Of a stretch of DNA of 64,000 nucleotides, positions 55,039 to 63,799 are shown piece by piece (within the stretch, counting starts at the first letter, position 1; each line of letters opens with the position of its first letter). The stretch covers positions 1 through 64,000 of the forward strand of contig CAVPGM010000019.1 in the NCBI GenBank assembly GCA_963703945.1. The letters run 5' to 3'. The notes under the pieces were generated by a model, which saw only the letters and a list, made by a program, of their open reading frames with translations, made no database searches and was not told where the DNA came from. This stretch comes from JALORV01 sp963703945 (GTDB taxonomy: Bacteria; Pseudomonadota; Gammaproteobacteria; Burkholderiales; Burkholderiaceae_F). The position numbers and the translations under genes are program-made.

Positions 55039-55534
55039 TCTCCGCGTCCCTCGCCACGTGTTGCGTTGGTCTTGAACTGAGGCCCCTTTCCTCCGCCGGC
55101 ATTACCCGGCTTCAGCGGTACTACGAGCCTCTCCGCCACCCCACAGCGCCCGGCCTGTCCGTCACCGGCGTCCGGTTGGTCATCCCTGACCACGCCACGG
55201 GGCTTCCCGTGTTGCGCGCGCTTTCCTGGTGTACATGCTGTCGCCACTACCCCGGCGCAGCGACTGAGCTGGCTGCATTCGCTCATCCATCCCAGTCGTA
55301 TCAGCCTTCCCCGGTATGGCAGCCGGGTCGGCCTGCGCATCGTCCTTTTCGAGGCTTGCTCGGCGTTCACTCGCGTTGCGGCCTGCACACTCGCGCTGCC
55401 ACCAATTCGTGGCACGCTTTACCCGAAGGCTTCAGACATTTCGTCTCCTCCATGCCTGCTCCGGTGCTTCCGGCTGGAGCATTCGCCGGGTGGGGCTTGC
55501 ACCCACTGGAAAGCGCCGCCTTAGCACGGCGCAC

Positions 55535-56085
55535 GCCAATTGCCGTCATTGGCGGCATGCGGTCGGCGGTCTCCAGCGCCTCGAGATACCGCCGGATGCT
55601 CTCTTCGATCTGCTGCTGGCGGCGGTCGACCTTGTTCGGCGTGAAGTTGCGGTCGCGGCTGTTGACCGCCTTGAACTTGCTGCTGTCGATGGCCACGATC
55701 GCCTGGGTAAAGAGCTTCAGCTCCCGGCACAGCTGCACGAAGCGGCGGCACACCGCGCGGATGCCTTCGCCGTTGGCACGACGGAAGTCGGCAATGGTCT
55801 TGAAGTCGGGCGCAAGCCTCGACGGCGCAGCGGCCGGTCAGCCACATCAGCTCGACGTTGCGCTGCGCTTCCCGTTCGAGCCGGCGACTGGAAGGGATGC
55901 GGTTCAGATAGCCGTAGATGTAGGCAAGCAGCACGGCCGGTAATAGCAGGTCGCCCGGTCTCGGCCGGCTCTGCACCGGCAAAGCCGAGTGCCGTCAGAT
56001 CCAGTTCTTCAACGAAGGCATCGACCGCGCGCACCGGATTGTCCTCGGCGACGTAGTCATCCAGGCACGCCGGCAGCAAGGTCGC
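55535..56085 (-). pseudogene. IS1182-type transposase, 5' fragment interrupted by the group II intron
   Basis: Pieces in three frames: LLPACLDDYVAEDNPVRAVD and GFAGAEPAETGRP; AYIYGYLNRIPSSRRLERE and RNVELMWLTGR; DFKTIADFRRANGEGIRAV, IVAIDSSKFKAVNSRDRNFT and YLEALETADR. These are the N-terminal half of IS5/IS1182 (DUF772-type) transposases. At least two indels occur (near 55935 one base; near 55830 about 13 bases). The C-terminal half with the rest of the DDE core is absent beyond the intron, so the element is dead. Confidence 0.85.
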
Positions 56086-56119
56086 CTGGCTCGGTCTTCA
56101 CACCTAGCAGGCCCTGTTT

Positions 56120-56242
56120 TCGAGGTCACGAGCTGCCGTGGCGGCCGTTGCAGCGCTCGCTGCACTTGTGGTGGCCCTGATCTTCCGATGGCGGGACGAC
56201 TGGAAGTGGCGCGAACCTGAGCTGCAGGTACGGGACGCGTGA
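56120..56242 (+). pseudogene. Possible 3' remnant of a membrane-protein gene
   Basis: An open frame without start reads VAAVAALAALVVALIFRW then RDDWKWREPELQVRDA and ends TGA at 56240-56242: one hydrophobic helix with a polar tail, as at the C-terminus of a membrane protein. It begins at the edge of the IS1182 remains, so the mobile element may have truncated it. Tentative. Confidence 0.3.
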
Positions 56243-56344
56243 CCCAAGCCCTTGATCGACTTCTTTAGTCGGCCAGGCGCGGTCGTCGGAACGCTCCAAC
56301 GAAGCGGACGGTCAGTGCACCGCCTTAGAACAAAAACATGTGTG

Positions 56345-57952
56345 TCATCGCGCGGCGAACTTCAGGATCGCCTGGATGACGGGTGCGCTGTCGCCACACC
56401 ACCAAAAGTGATCGGCGCCTTCAAGCGGGTGCCAAACTGCGCCGGGGATCTTCTGCGCAAGATGCTCGCCCGCTTCAAAGCGAACCGCTCGATCGCCGCG
56501 CCGATGCATCACAAGCGTCGGCACGCCGATGCGGTGCAAGTCGGCACGCATGTCGGCGTCGCGCAGGCCGCCAAGAATCGTTTCGAGTCCTCCGGGAGAC
56601 GCCGCATGCCGCACGATGCGAGCCCACCAAGCGCGCAACGCGGGATCGTCCTTCTCGCTCGGAGCAAACGTCTCGATGCCCACCGGTCCGCCCCATCCGG
56701 CAATGAGTCGCTGCAGCCAGACGTCGTAGGCGGATGCGGGCAGAGCCCATGGGTAGTCGGGCGCGGCTGAGCCCCGCGCGAGCGATCCAAACAGGCACAA
56801 GCCCTGCACGCGATCCGGATGATCGACGGCGAGGCGCATCGCTCCCAGTCCGCCCTCGGACGATCCGAAGAGCCATGCGCGCGGCACGCCTGCATGCTCG
56901 AGGATCGCCGCGATGTCGGCAGCCATGGCGGCAGGCGTGCTCGTGGCGCGCAACCGCTCGGACAAGCCGACACCGCGCCGGTCGAACATGATCACCTGGA
57001 AGCGATCCGCCAATGCCTCGACAAAGGCGCGAAGAGGTGGGTGCTCCAGCGCGATCTCAATGTGACAGACGAACCCAGGGCAGATCACCAGGGTTTGATC
57101 GCCTGCCCCGAACGTCGTGTAGGCGACGGCGCCAAGGCCACCTTCGGCGAAACGCACGCTCGGCCGCTCCACCCGGCTGGACGACAGCCGTTTCAGATCC
57201 TCCGTCACTCGCAGGTACGCCCTCTCAGTGTGCGGGCCAGGCTTGATGCCGAACTCCGCTCGCAAGACCTCGGCGCAGCGCGTGTAGGTGGCCTCGACGC
57301 CGGCGCTATGGCCCTGGAGGGCGTGCAGCTGCATCATCAAAACGTAGCTTGGTTCTCGGTACACGTCGAGCGCAACCAGCACTTCGGCAAGATCCAGCGC
57401 TGACGCAAACTCGCTCCGCCTGCCAAGCGCGTCGATCAGGCGCTCGAGCAGGCGCGCCAGCAGGTGCTCGTGCTCGATCGATGCTGCCTTGAGCCAGTCG
57501 TCGAAGATTTCAGATCCGAAGGCGATGCCTTGCATCAATGGGCGGCGCGCCCGAACGACCCATTGGCGGGCTTCCGTCAGGGTGTTCTCATCGAACGTCT
57601 CTGCGGCGACTGCGCGGCGGGCGAAATGTGTGAACCGAAGGGCATCGATCTCGACGGTCTGCGCAATGAGCGCGAGGCAATCGCTGTCGGACGACAGAAT
57701 CCTGCCGCCAACCGCGTCTTCGATCGTGTAGACCAGTCTGCGCAGACGCGTGCGCCCCCGCGCTTCGTCGGCGTCGGGCCATAGCATTGCTGCTAGGTGT
57801 GCCCGCGGCACGGGCCCCGTGTTGAAGGCGAGATATGCAAGCAACGCGACGGCGCGCTTCAGCGGGAGTCGCGTTTCACGCCCCTGTACGACGGTTATGG
57901 GCACGCCGAAGACCTGCAGTTCCAACGCGGGCGATGGGGAGCGCGACAGCAT
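56345..57952 (-). CDS. SARP-type regulator fused to an alpha/beta hydrolase
   Basis: 535 residues. About 8-100: winged-helix (LELQVFGVPITVVQGRETRL, LAYLAFNTGPVPRAHLAAML, GRTRLRRLVYTIEDAVG). About 105-250: BTAD-type helical repeats (LLERLIDALGRRSEFASAL). About 270-535: hydrolase fold, DRRGVGLSERL, nucleophile WLFGSSEGGLGAMRLA, acid VMHRRGDRAVRF, His in LEGADHFWW. All three catalytic residues look present. ATG 57952. Divergent from the operon at 58051, which it probably controls. Second regulator-hydrolase fusion in the window, domains in the opposite order to that at 13270. Confidence 0.88.
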   Translation of the reverse strand: MLSRSPSPALELQVFGVPITVVQGRETRLPLKRAVALLAYLAFNTGPVPRAHLAAMLWPDADEARGRTRLRRLVYTIEDAVGGRILSSDSDCLALIAQTVEIDALRFTHFARRAVAAETFDENTLTEARQWVVRARRPLMQGIAFGSEIFDDWLKAASIEHEHLLARLLERLIDALGRRSEFASALDLAEVLVALDVYREPSYVLMMQLHALQGHSAGVEATYTRCAEVLRAEFGIKPGPHTERAYLRVTEDLKRLSSSRVERPSVRFAEGGLGAVAYTTFGAGDQTLVICPGFVCHIEIALEHPPLRAFVEALADRFQVIMFDRRGVGLSERLRATSTPAAMAADIAAILEHAGVPRAWLFGSSEGGLGAMRLAVDHPDRVQGLCLFGSLARGSAAPDYPWALPASAYDVWLQRLIAGWGGPVGIETFAPSEKDDPALRAWWARIVRHAASPGGLETILGGLRDADMRADLHRIGVPTLVMHRRGDRAVRFEAGEHLAQKIPGAVWHPLEGADHFWWCGDSAPVIQAILKFAAR

Positions 57953-58023
57953 GCGGCGTTTATAGCCGGGCAGGGGTCTGTTGCACAGGGACGATAAAGG
58001 GACGGCCAATTTCTATCGTTGCG

Positions 58024-58039
58024 CACACACACACACACA
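58024..58039 (+). repeat. (CA)8 dinucleotide repeat upstream of the MddA-like gene
   Basis: Eight CA units lie directly before the AAGGA site and GTG start at 58051, in the 99-bp gap between divergent genes. Such a tract is unusual in GC-rich DNA; slippage could change spacing of promoter or ribosome site elements. Confidence 0.9.
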
Positions 58040-58050
58040 AGGAATTCGCC

Positions 58051-58824
58051 GTGCGCGCACTGCTTTCGTTCCTCTACGGCGTGGCCGCCTACGTGGCCTG
58101 CCTCGCCACCCTGCTGTACTTCATCGGTTTCAGCGGCAACCTGCTCGTGCCCAAGTCGGTCGATTTCGGCGCCAGCGCCCCCTGGGTCGAAGCCCTGGGC
58201 ACCGATCTGCTGCTGCTGGCCTTGTTCGGCGTCCAGCACAGCGTGATGGCCCGTCGCGGCTTCAAGCGCTGGTGGACTCGCGTCGTCCCCCCGGCCGTGG
58301 AGCGCAGCACCTATGTGGTGGCCACGTGCGCCGTGCTGGCGTTGATGTTCTGGTTCTGGGTGCCGATCGAGGCACCGATCGTGTGGCAGGTCGAACACAG
58401 CGCCGGCGTGGCACTGCTGTGGGGCCTGTTCGGGCTCGGTTGGTTGTTGGTGCTGGTCAGCACCTTTCTCATCAACCACTTCGAGCTGTTCGGGCTGCAG
58501 CAGGTCTTTGCACACCTGACGCAGCGCGCCCTGCCCGAGGCCCGGTTCAGGACGCCGCTGCTTTACCGCTACGTGCGCCACCCGCTGTATGTAGGCCTGC
58601 TGCTGAGCTTCTGGTCAGTGCCAGTCATGACGGCCGGGCGGCTGCTGTTCGCCCTCGGGACCAGCGCCTACATCCTAATCGGCATCGCTTTCGAGGAACG
58701 CGACCTTCTCCAGCAGTTCGGCGAGCGCTATCGCACGTATCGCGAGCAGGTCGGCATGCTGATTCCGCACGCGAAATCGCCGAGGCGGACGGCAGGCAAA
58801 ACTCTCGATCAACCAGGAGCCTGA
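58051..58824 (+). CDS. MddA/NnrU-family membrane methyltransferase (methanethiol S-methyltransferase-like)
   Basis: 257 residues, five or six membrane helices (first two about 3-25 and 45-65). ALFGVQHSVMARRGFKRWW, FLINHFELFGLQQVF, YRYVRHPLYVGLLLSFWSVP (the SAM-binding RHPxYxG loop of the ICMT fold) and FEERDLLQQFGERYRTYREQV are family marks. MddA makes dimethylsulfide from methanethiol; NnrU relatives have other roles. GTG 58051 with AAGGA upstream; upstream in-frame codons include the CA repeat and are not used. First gene of a three-gene operon. Confidence 0.85.
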   Translation: MRALLSFLYGVAAYVACLATLLYFIGFSGNLLVPKSVDFGASAPWVEALGTDLLLLALFGVQHSVMARRGFKRWWTRVVPPAVERSTYVVATCAVLALMFWFWVPIEAPIVWQVEHSAGVALLWGLFGLGWLLVLVSTFLINHFELFGLQQVFAHLTQRALPEARFRTPLLYRYVRHPLYVGLLLSFWSVPVMTAGRLLFALGTSAYILIGIAFEERDLLQQFGERYRTYREQVGMLIPHAKSPRRTAGKTLDQPGA

Positions 58825-58826
58825 GG

Positions 58827-59354
58827 ATGGAATCCGTGGAACACAGGATCATCGATTCACCGAGGCCGAGCGCACCTGATGCGGCCCACGACCCCTTCGA
58901 CGATGGCCGTGCCCTGCAGGACCGCCTGCAGGTACATTGCTTTGGCTGCGGCGCGCTCAATGCACACGGCTTGCATATCAAGAGCCGTTGGGAAGGCGAC
59001 GAGTTCGTCTGTGTCTGGCAACCCAGGCCCGAGCACATCGGATTCCCGGGTTACGTCTATGGCGGCACGATCGCGTCTGTGGTGGATTGCCACTCCATCT
59101 GGGCATCGCTGTCAGTGCGTTGCCGAGAGGTCGGCCATGACCTGAGCAGCGGCCCGCCACCCTTTGGCGTGGTGACTGGCAGCCTGCGCGTGAACTACCT
59201 CAAACCGGCTTTGGTGGCCCAGGCGCTGGAGCTGCGCGCGCGAATCGTCGAGCATGGTGGGCGCAAGTCGGTCGTGGCCTGCAGCGTGCGCCAAGGTTCG
59301 GTGGAGTGCGCCACAGCCAAAGTCATCACGGTACGCGTGAAGGGGCTGGGCTGA
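58827..59354 (+). CDS. PaaI-type thioesterase
   Basis: 175 residues. The hot-dog core: HCFGCGALNAHGLHIKSRW, FPGYVYGGTIASVVDCHSIW (active helix), GPPPFGVVTGSLRVNYLKPA, VEHGGRKSVVACSVRQG. Two Cys in CFGCG near the N-terminus. Probably cleaves an acyl-CoA. Two bases after the upstream stop codon, co-translated, and one base ahead of the next gene. Confidence 0.9.
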   Translation: MESVEHRIIDSPRPSAPDAAHDPFDDGRALQDRLQVHCFGCGALNAHGLHIKSRWEGDEFVCVWQPRPEHIGFPGYVYGGTIASVVDCHSIWASLSVRCREVGHDLSSGPPPFGVVTGSLRVNYLKPALVAQALELRARIVEHGGRKSVVACSVRQGSVECATAKVITVRVKGLG

Positions 59355-59355
59355 G

Positions 59356-60354
59356 ATGCGCGCCGTCATCTGCAGCAGCTTCAACGGCATTGACGCTCTC
59401 GAGTTTGGCGAGCTTGCGAACCCTGTCCCGGGCCCGGGCCAGGTGCTGGTTGACGTCCATGCGGCTGCATTGAGCTTCATGGATACGCTGATGGTGGCCG
59501 GTCGCTACCAGATGAAGCCCGCCCTGCCTTTCGTACCGGGCAGCGATGCTGCGGGGGTGGTGCTGGCTATTGGCGATGGCGTCCAGCGCGTGCGCGTGGG
59601 TGACCGCGTGGCGTGCGGCCACTGGCATGGTGGCATGGCCGAGCGCATGGTGGCACCCGAGTTGGGCGTCGTGAAACTGCCCGACAGTGTAGGTTTCGAG
59701 ATCGGCTCGACCATTCGTTTCGCCTACGGTACGGCTTACTACGCGCTGCAGACCCGTGCACAACTGCGCCCGGGCGAAACCGTATTCGTCAGCGGTGCGG
59801 CGGGTGGTGTCGGCATGGCAGCTGTCGACGTGGCGCGCCAGATGGGCGCCACGGTCATTGCGGGCACCAGCTCGGCAGCCAAGGGCGAAGTGGCACGCAA
59901 GCAGGGCGCGGCCCACGCCATCGACTACTCGTGCGAACCGGTGCGCGACCGGTTGCTTGAACTGACCGAGGGCCGTGGTGTGGACGTGTACTTCGACACC
60001 GTCGGTGGTTCGCTGTTCGGCACCGTGTCGCGGGCGATGGCCTGGGGTGGCCGCATTCTGCCGATCGGGTTCACAAGCGGCGAAGTACCCAGCCTCGCCA
60101 TGAACCTGCCGCTGCTGAAGAACTACAGCGTGGTGGGATGCTACTGGGGCGCTTGGCTGGAGCGGCAGCCGCAACAAAGTCGCGCCGCTGACGAGCAACT
60201 CTTCGCTGCGGTGGCGCAAGGCATCCTTCGGCCTCAAGTCTCGGACGTACTGCCGATGTCGTCGTTTGCCGACGGCCTGCGGCGACTCGCACGCCGTCAA
60301 GTTACGGCACGCATTGTCCTGCGCGTAAAGCAGAGCCCTGACGCGCTCGCATGA
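59356..60354 (+). CDS. NADPH:quinone oxidoreductase-family (MDR) enzyme
   Basis: 332 residues. GroES-like N-terminus RAVICSSFNGIDALEFGELA, PFVPGSDAAGVVLAIG, NADPH motif FVSGAAGGVGMAAVDVARQM and DTVGGSLFGTVSRAMAWGG. No structural zinc-binding cysteines of alcohol dehydrogenase seen, so a zeta-crystallin/QOR-like reductase of enals, quinones or acyl-CoA. ATG 59356 one base after the thioesterase stop. Last gene of the operon. Confidence 0.92.
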   Translation: MRAVICSSFNGIDALEFGELANPVPGPGQVLVDVHAAALSFMDTLMVAGRYQMKPALPFVPGSDAAGVVLAIGDGVQRVRVGDRVACGHWHGGMAERMVAPELGVVKLPDSVGFEIGSTIRFAYGTAYYALQTRAQLRPGETVFVSGAAGGVGMAAVDVARQMGATVIAGTSSAAKGEVARKQGAAHAIDYSCEPVRDRLLELTEGRGVDVYFDTVGGSLFGTVSRAMAWGGRILPIGFTSGEVPSLAMNLPLLKNYSVVGCYWGAWLERQPQQSRAADEQLFAAVAQGILRPQVSDVLPMSSFADGLRRLARRQVTARIVLRVKQSPDALA

Positions 60355-60600
60355 TCACGGCTGGCCATGCGCATCGCGGACTGCGGCACTGCCGTTGCTC
60401 TCGGCATCAATCGCCGTGACTTCGAATTCCAGGGTTCCAGCCGGCATGCAGCCGTGCGCTGCGACGCCGACGACCGCAAAACGCTGAAGCAAGGCGCCGT
60501 GCCATCAACCGCTCTGTGCTGGCCGTCGGGGGGCAGCGCAATGCCGACGCTTAGGGGATTGCATCGCTTGGCTGCCATCCTGAGGTACGCTCGCTTCGCG

Positions 60601-61566
60601 TCAGTCGACGACACCCACGCTTTCCACCTCGCTTGCCGGGTCGCCGCGGCGGGCGAACTGCGCCACGGCCACGCCGATCAGCGTGACCGCCGCACCCAGC
60701 AGCTTGATCGCTCCGTAGCCCTCGCCGGTGACCCACCACGCGACGAGCCCCGCGACCGGCGGCATCAGGTAGATCAACGGCGCCGTGCGCGCGACACCCC
60801 GCACCGCGTTGACCCAGCCCCAGACGATCCAGCCGATGAAGGCCGACACCACGACGGCCCACAGCAGGCCGGCCCAGATGGCGAACGGCACCGCCGTCCA
60901 GTCGACGCGCAGCCCGGCCGGCAGGCTGAGGATCAGCACCGGCACGCAGCCGAAGAGCGTGGCATACGTCATCACCAGCACGCCGCCGTGGCGCTCGATC
61001 AGCGGCTTGGCGGCGACGGTGTAGGCGGAAAAGAAGAACGCTGCGACCAGCAGCACCAGATCTCCTCCGCTCGCCCGCCATTGCGCGCCCAGCAGCTTGT
61101 CCGACAGGAACACCAGCACACCGACACAGGCCACGCCGACGCCCGCGACCTGCGCCCGCGTCAATCGCTCGATACCCAGGCCGCGCAACAGCAGCAGCGT
61201 GAACACCGGCCCGCAGGCGAGGATCAGCGAACTCGAGAACGCGGTCGACCAGTCGATGCCGAAAGTCACCAGCCCGACATGCATCAGGTGCCCGAGCAGG
61301 CCGAGCCGCAGCAACGACCACCACTCGCGGCGCGGCAGGCGCGGCCAGCGCGACCCGTAGCGCTGCCACAGCAGCCCGATCGCGCAGATGGGCATGATCA
61401 GGTAGCGCGCGAACAGGAATCCGCCGGGAGTCAGCGTGGCGAACACCGCCTTCTGCACGCTGAAGTTGATACCCCACACCAGCACCAGCGCCAGTGCAAG
61501 CAGCAAGGCCGCTCGCTGCCTCGAGTGTTCGGGCCGCGAGGGCGAAGAAAGCGGTGCAGCGCTCAT
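60601..61566 (-). CDS. EamA/DMT-superfamily transporter
   Basis: 321 residues, ten predicted helices in two repeated EamA halves (about 15-145 and 160-305): LALVLVWGINFSVQKAVFA; LRLGLLGHLMHVGLVTFGI; LVLLVAAFFFSAYTVAAK; APLIYLMPPVAGLVAWWVTG. Probably exports an amino acid or metabolite. Start ATG 61566; a start at 61614 is possible. Divergent from the FabL-like gene. Confidence 0.9.
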   Translation of the reverse strand: MSAAPLSSPSRPEHSRQRAALLLALALVLVWGINFSVQKAVFATLTPGGFLFARYLIMPICAIGLLWQRYGSRWPRLPRREWWSLLRLGLLGHLMHVGLVTFGIDWSTAFSSSLILACGPVFTLLLLRGLGIERLTRAQVAGVGVACVGVLVFLSDKLLGAQWRASGGDLVLLVAAFFFSAYTVAAKPLIERHGGVLVMTYATLFGCVPVLILSLPAGLRVDWTAVPFAIWAGLLWAVVVSAFIGWIVWGWVNAVRGVARTAPLIYLMPPVAGLVAWWVTGEGYGAIKLLGAAVTLIGVAVAQFARRGDPASEVESVGVVD

Positions 61567-61763
61567 CAGCGCGACCACTCGATCGGCGTCGGCAGCGTGC
61601 GACGCCCGGTGCAAGAGACTTCATCGAGAGTTGAATGCACTGGGCGAGTGTCTCCCGGGGCGAGCCGAGCAGCAAGCCGCAGAGCACGTTGCGCGAGGTT
61701 CGGTGCAAACAAAATACAATGGCGGCCGCCGCGCGCCTCGGCGTGCCGACTGCAACACTCCCC

Positions 61764-62560
61764 ATGCCATCCGAAACCGCTCCCGGAACGACCCGAACGG
61801 ACCTCGCGTTGCCACTTGCCGGCAAGGCCGCACTCGTCACCGGCGGCGCCCGCGGAATCGGCCGCGCGATCGCGCGCAAGCTTGCTCACTCGGGCTGCGA
61901 CATCGCGCTCAATTACTACAACAGCCACGACGAAGCGGAGGCGCTGTGCGCGGAGTTCCGCACCCTGGGCCGGCGCGCCGTCGCGCTGAAGGCGAGCGTC
62001 GGACTGCCGGACAGCGTCGACGAGATGTTCACCGAGCTGCGCACGCACTTCGAGCGGCTCGACATCGTCGTCAGCAACGCTGCCAGCGGCGTGCTGAAGC
62101 CCGCACTCGAGATGTCGCTCAAGCACTGGCGCTGGTGCATGGAGACCAACGCCTTCGCGCTTGAACCTGTTGGCTCAGCGAGCTGTCCCGATGATGCACG
62201 CGGGTGGCCGCATCGTCGCCTTGTCGAGTCTCGGCTCGCTGCGCGCGATGCCCAACTACGCCTTCATCGGTGCCTCCAAGGCGGCGCTTGAGTCTCTGGT
62301 GCGCTCTCTCGCGCAGGAACTGGGGCCGCGCGGAATCCGCGTCAACGCGGTCAGCGCAGGCGTCGTCGAGACCGATGCGCTCGCCTATTTCCCGAACCGC
62401 GAGGAACTGGTCGCTTCGTTCAAGGCACGGCACGCCGGCCGGTCCGGTGCTGACGCCCGACGATGTCGCCGGAGCGGTCTATCTGCTTTGCCTGCCTGAA
62501 GCCGCGATGATCAACGGCCATACGCTGTTCGTCGACGGCGGCTTCGCGATCTCGGGATGA
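61764..62560 (+). pseudogene. FabL-like enoyl-ACP reductase (SDR), two frameshifts
   Basis: About 264 residues when repaired. GKAALVTGGARGIGRAIARK at the N-terminus; VVSNAASGVLKPALEM; the active site NYAFIGASKAALESLVRSLA has Tyr-x6-Lys, the spacing of FabL/FabI enoyl reductases; SAGVVETDALAYFPNREEL matches the FabL C-terminal loop. The frame changes at about 62161 (extra T, GCGCT-T-GAACC) and 62443 (extra T, GGCCGG-T-CCGGTG). Start ATG 61764 preferred to 61719, which overlaps a TACAAT hexamer. The stop overlaps the next gene (ATGA). Confidence 0.85.
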
Positions 62561-63316
62561 CCATCGATTCAGGCCTGGCTGGCAAGGTCGCGCTGGTGAC
62601 TGGCGGCAGCCGCGGCATCGGCCGTGCCATCGTCGAACGCCTGGCCGGCGACGGTGCCGACGTTGTGTTCTTCTACCGCGGCAACGCCGACGCCGCGCGC
62701 GAAGTCGTCGCGGCGGTCACGTCGGCCGGCGGCAAGGCCGAGGCGCAGCAGGTCGATGTGGCCGACGGCTCGGCGGTCGCCGCGGCGATCGAGCAGAGTG
62801 ATCGAGAGTCGCGGTCGCATCGATGTGCTGGTCAACAACGCAGGCATCGTGCGCGACAACCTGCTGGCGCTGCTCAGCGACGACGACATCCGCAGCGTGC
62901 TCGACACCAATATCGGCGGCGTCTTCAACGTCACGCGCGCGGTCGTTCCGCACATGATCTCGAAGCGCGCCGGACGCATCATCAATCTCAGCTCGGTGGC
63001 CGCCGACAAGGGCGGGCGCGGTCAATCGAACTACGCGGCGAGCAAGGGCGCGATCAATGCCTTCACGCGCGCGATGGCCGTCGAGCTGGCCTCGCGAAAG
63101 ATCGCGGTAAACTGCGTGGCCCCGGGCGTGATCGAGACCGAGATGTCGCAGCAGGTGCGCGATCTGGCGGGCGATGAAGTCAAGGCGCGCATCCTTTTGC
63201 GCCGCTATGGACGGCCCGAGGATGTCGCCCACGCCGTCTGGTTCCTCGCTTCGCGGTTTGCCGACTACATCACCGGCGAGGTGCTGCACGTCGACGGCGG
63301 CTTCAAGATGGATTAA
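62557..63316 (+). pseudogene. FabG-like 3-oxoacyl-ACP reductase (SDR), one frameshift
   Basis: About 252 residues when repaired. GKVALVTGGSRGIGRAIVER, VNNAGIVRDNLLALLSDDD, RIINLSSVAADKGGRGQSNYAASKGAINAF split here into its YxxxK site NYAASKGAI, and VNCVAPGVIETEM. The frame breaks near 62797: GAGCAG-A-GTGATC, one extra A. Downstream frame ends with HVDGGFKMD. ATG 62557 overlaps the FabL-like stop by four bases. Reduces 3-ketoacyl-ACP with NADPH. Confidence 0.88.
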
Positions 63317-63327
63317 CAGGAGAAAAA

Positions 63328-63768
63328 ATGGCAGAACAGGCCATGGCACAGGACATAACCCAGCAGGATATCGACGCGGTGTTCCCGAAGGTCGCGCAGA
63401 TCATCGCCGATGCGCTCGGCTGCGACGTCGAGGACGTCAAGCCGAAGGTGCCGCTGATCGAGGGGCTGGACGCGGAGTCGATCGACTTCCTGGACCTGGT
63501 GTTCCGCCTCGAACGGGGCTTCGGCGTGAAGATCCCGCGCGGCAAGATCGTCGAAGACGCCCGCGGCACTCTCTCCGAGGCGGAATTCGAGAGCAAAGGC
63601 ATCGTTTCCGAAGCTGGCCTGGCGCGGCTGCGCGACTTCCTGGGCGAGGTACCGGCCGAGCGCATCACCTCTCCGCTGAAGGCCGCCGATATTCCGCGCC
63701 TTTTTACGCCCGAGACGTTCTGCAAGGTGGTCATCCGCGCGCAGCGCGCGGCTCCGCTGGCGGCTTGA
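63328..63768 (+). CDS. Acyl carrier protein (long form)
   Basis: 146 residues. The ACP core at about 10-95 has the phosphopantetheine serine in LDAESIDFLDLVFRLERGF; conserved Ile/Leu helices around it. The extra C-terminal part (about 96-146, LRDFLGEVPAERITSPL) is longer than housekeeping AcpP. It follows FabG by 11 bp with AGGAG upstream of ATG 63328 and precedes a dehydratase-like gene, so it probably carries the acyl chain of this dedicated synthase set. Confidence 0.9.
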   Translation: MAEQAMAQDITQQDIDAVFPKVAQIIADALGCDVEDVKPKVPLIEGLDAESIDFLDLVFRLERGFGVKIPRGKIVEDARGTLSEAEFESKGIVSEAGLARLRDFLGEVPAERITSPLKAADIPRLFTPETFCKVVIRAQRAAPLAA

Positions 63769-63799
63769 TCATCCTTCGAAGGCGCGGAGCGCGAGGCCC

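Larger units (their letters stand above)
53637..55534 (-). mobile_element. Group II intron with encoded reverse transcriptase
   Basis: The 5' end reads GTGCGCCGTGCTAAGG at 55534 (GUGYG consensus). About 500 bp of domain I-IV RNA precede the RT gene (53706-55038). Domain V is at 53661-53693. The 3' end is put near 53637-53640 (GGGGTTAT), uncertain because domain VI is not clear by eye. It interrupts an IS1182-like transposase at its 5' side; the sequence at its 3' side is unrelated to that transposase. Confidence 0.88.

Noticed and set aside
60355..60600. Open frame downstream of the oxidoreductase
   Set aside because: Continues as a shadow of the EamA gene; no motif or ribosome site.
60367..61989. 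540-codon open frame on the plus strand
   Set aside because: Antisense to the EamA transporter, with Gln/Arg-rich low-complexity translation.
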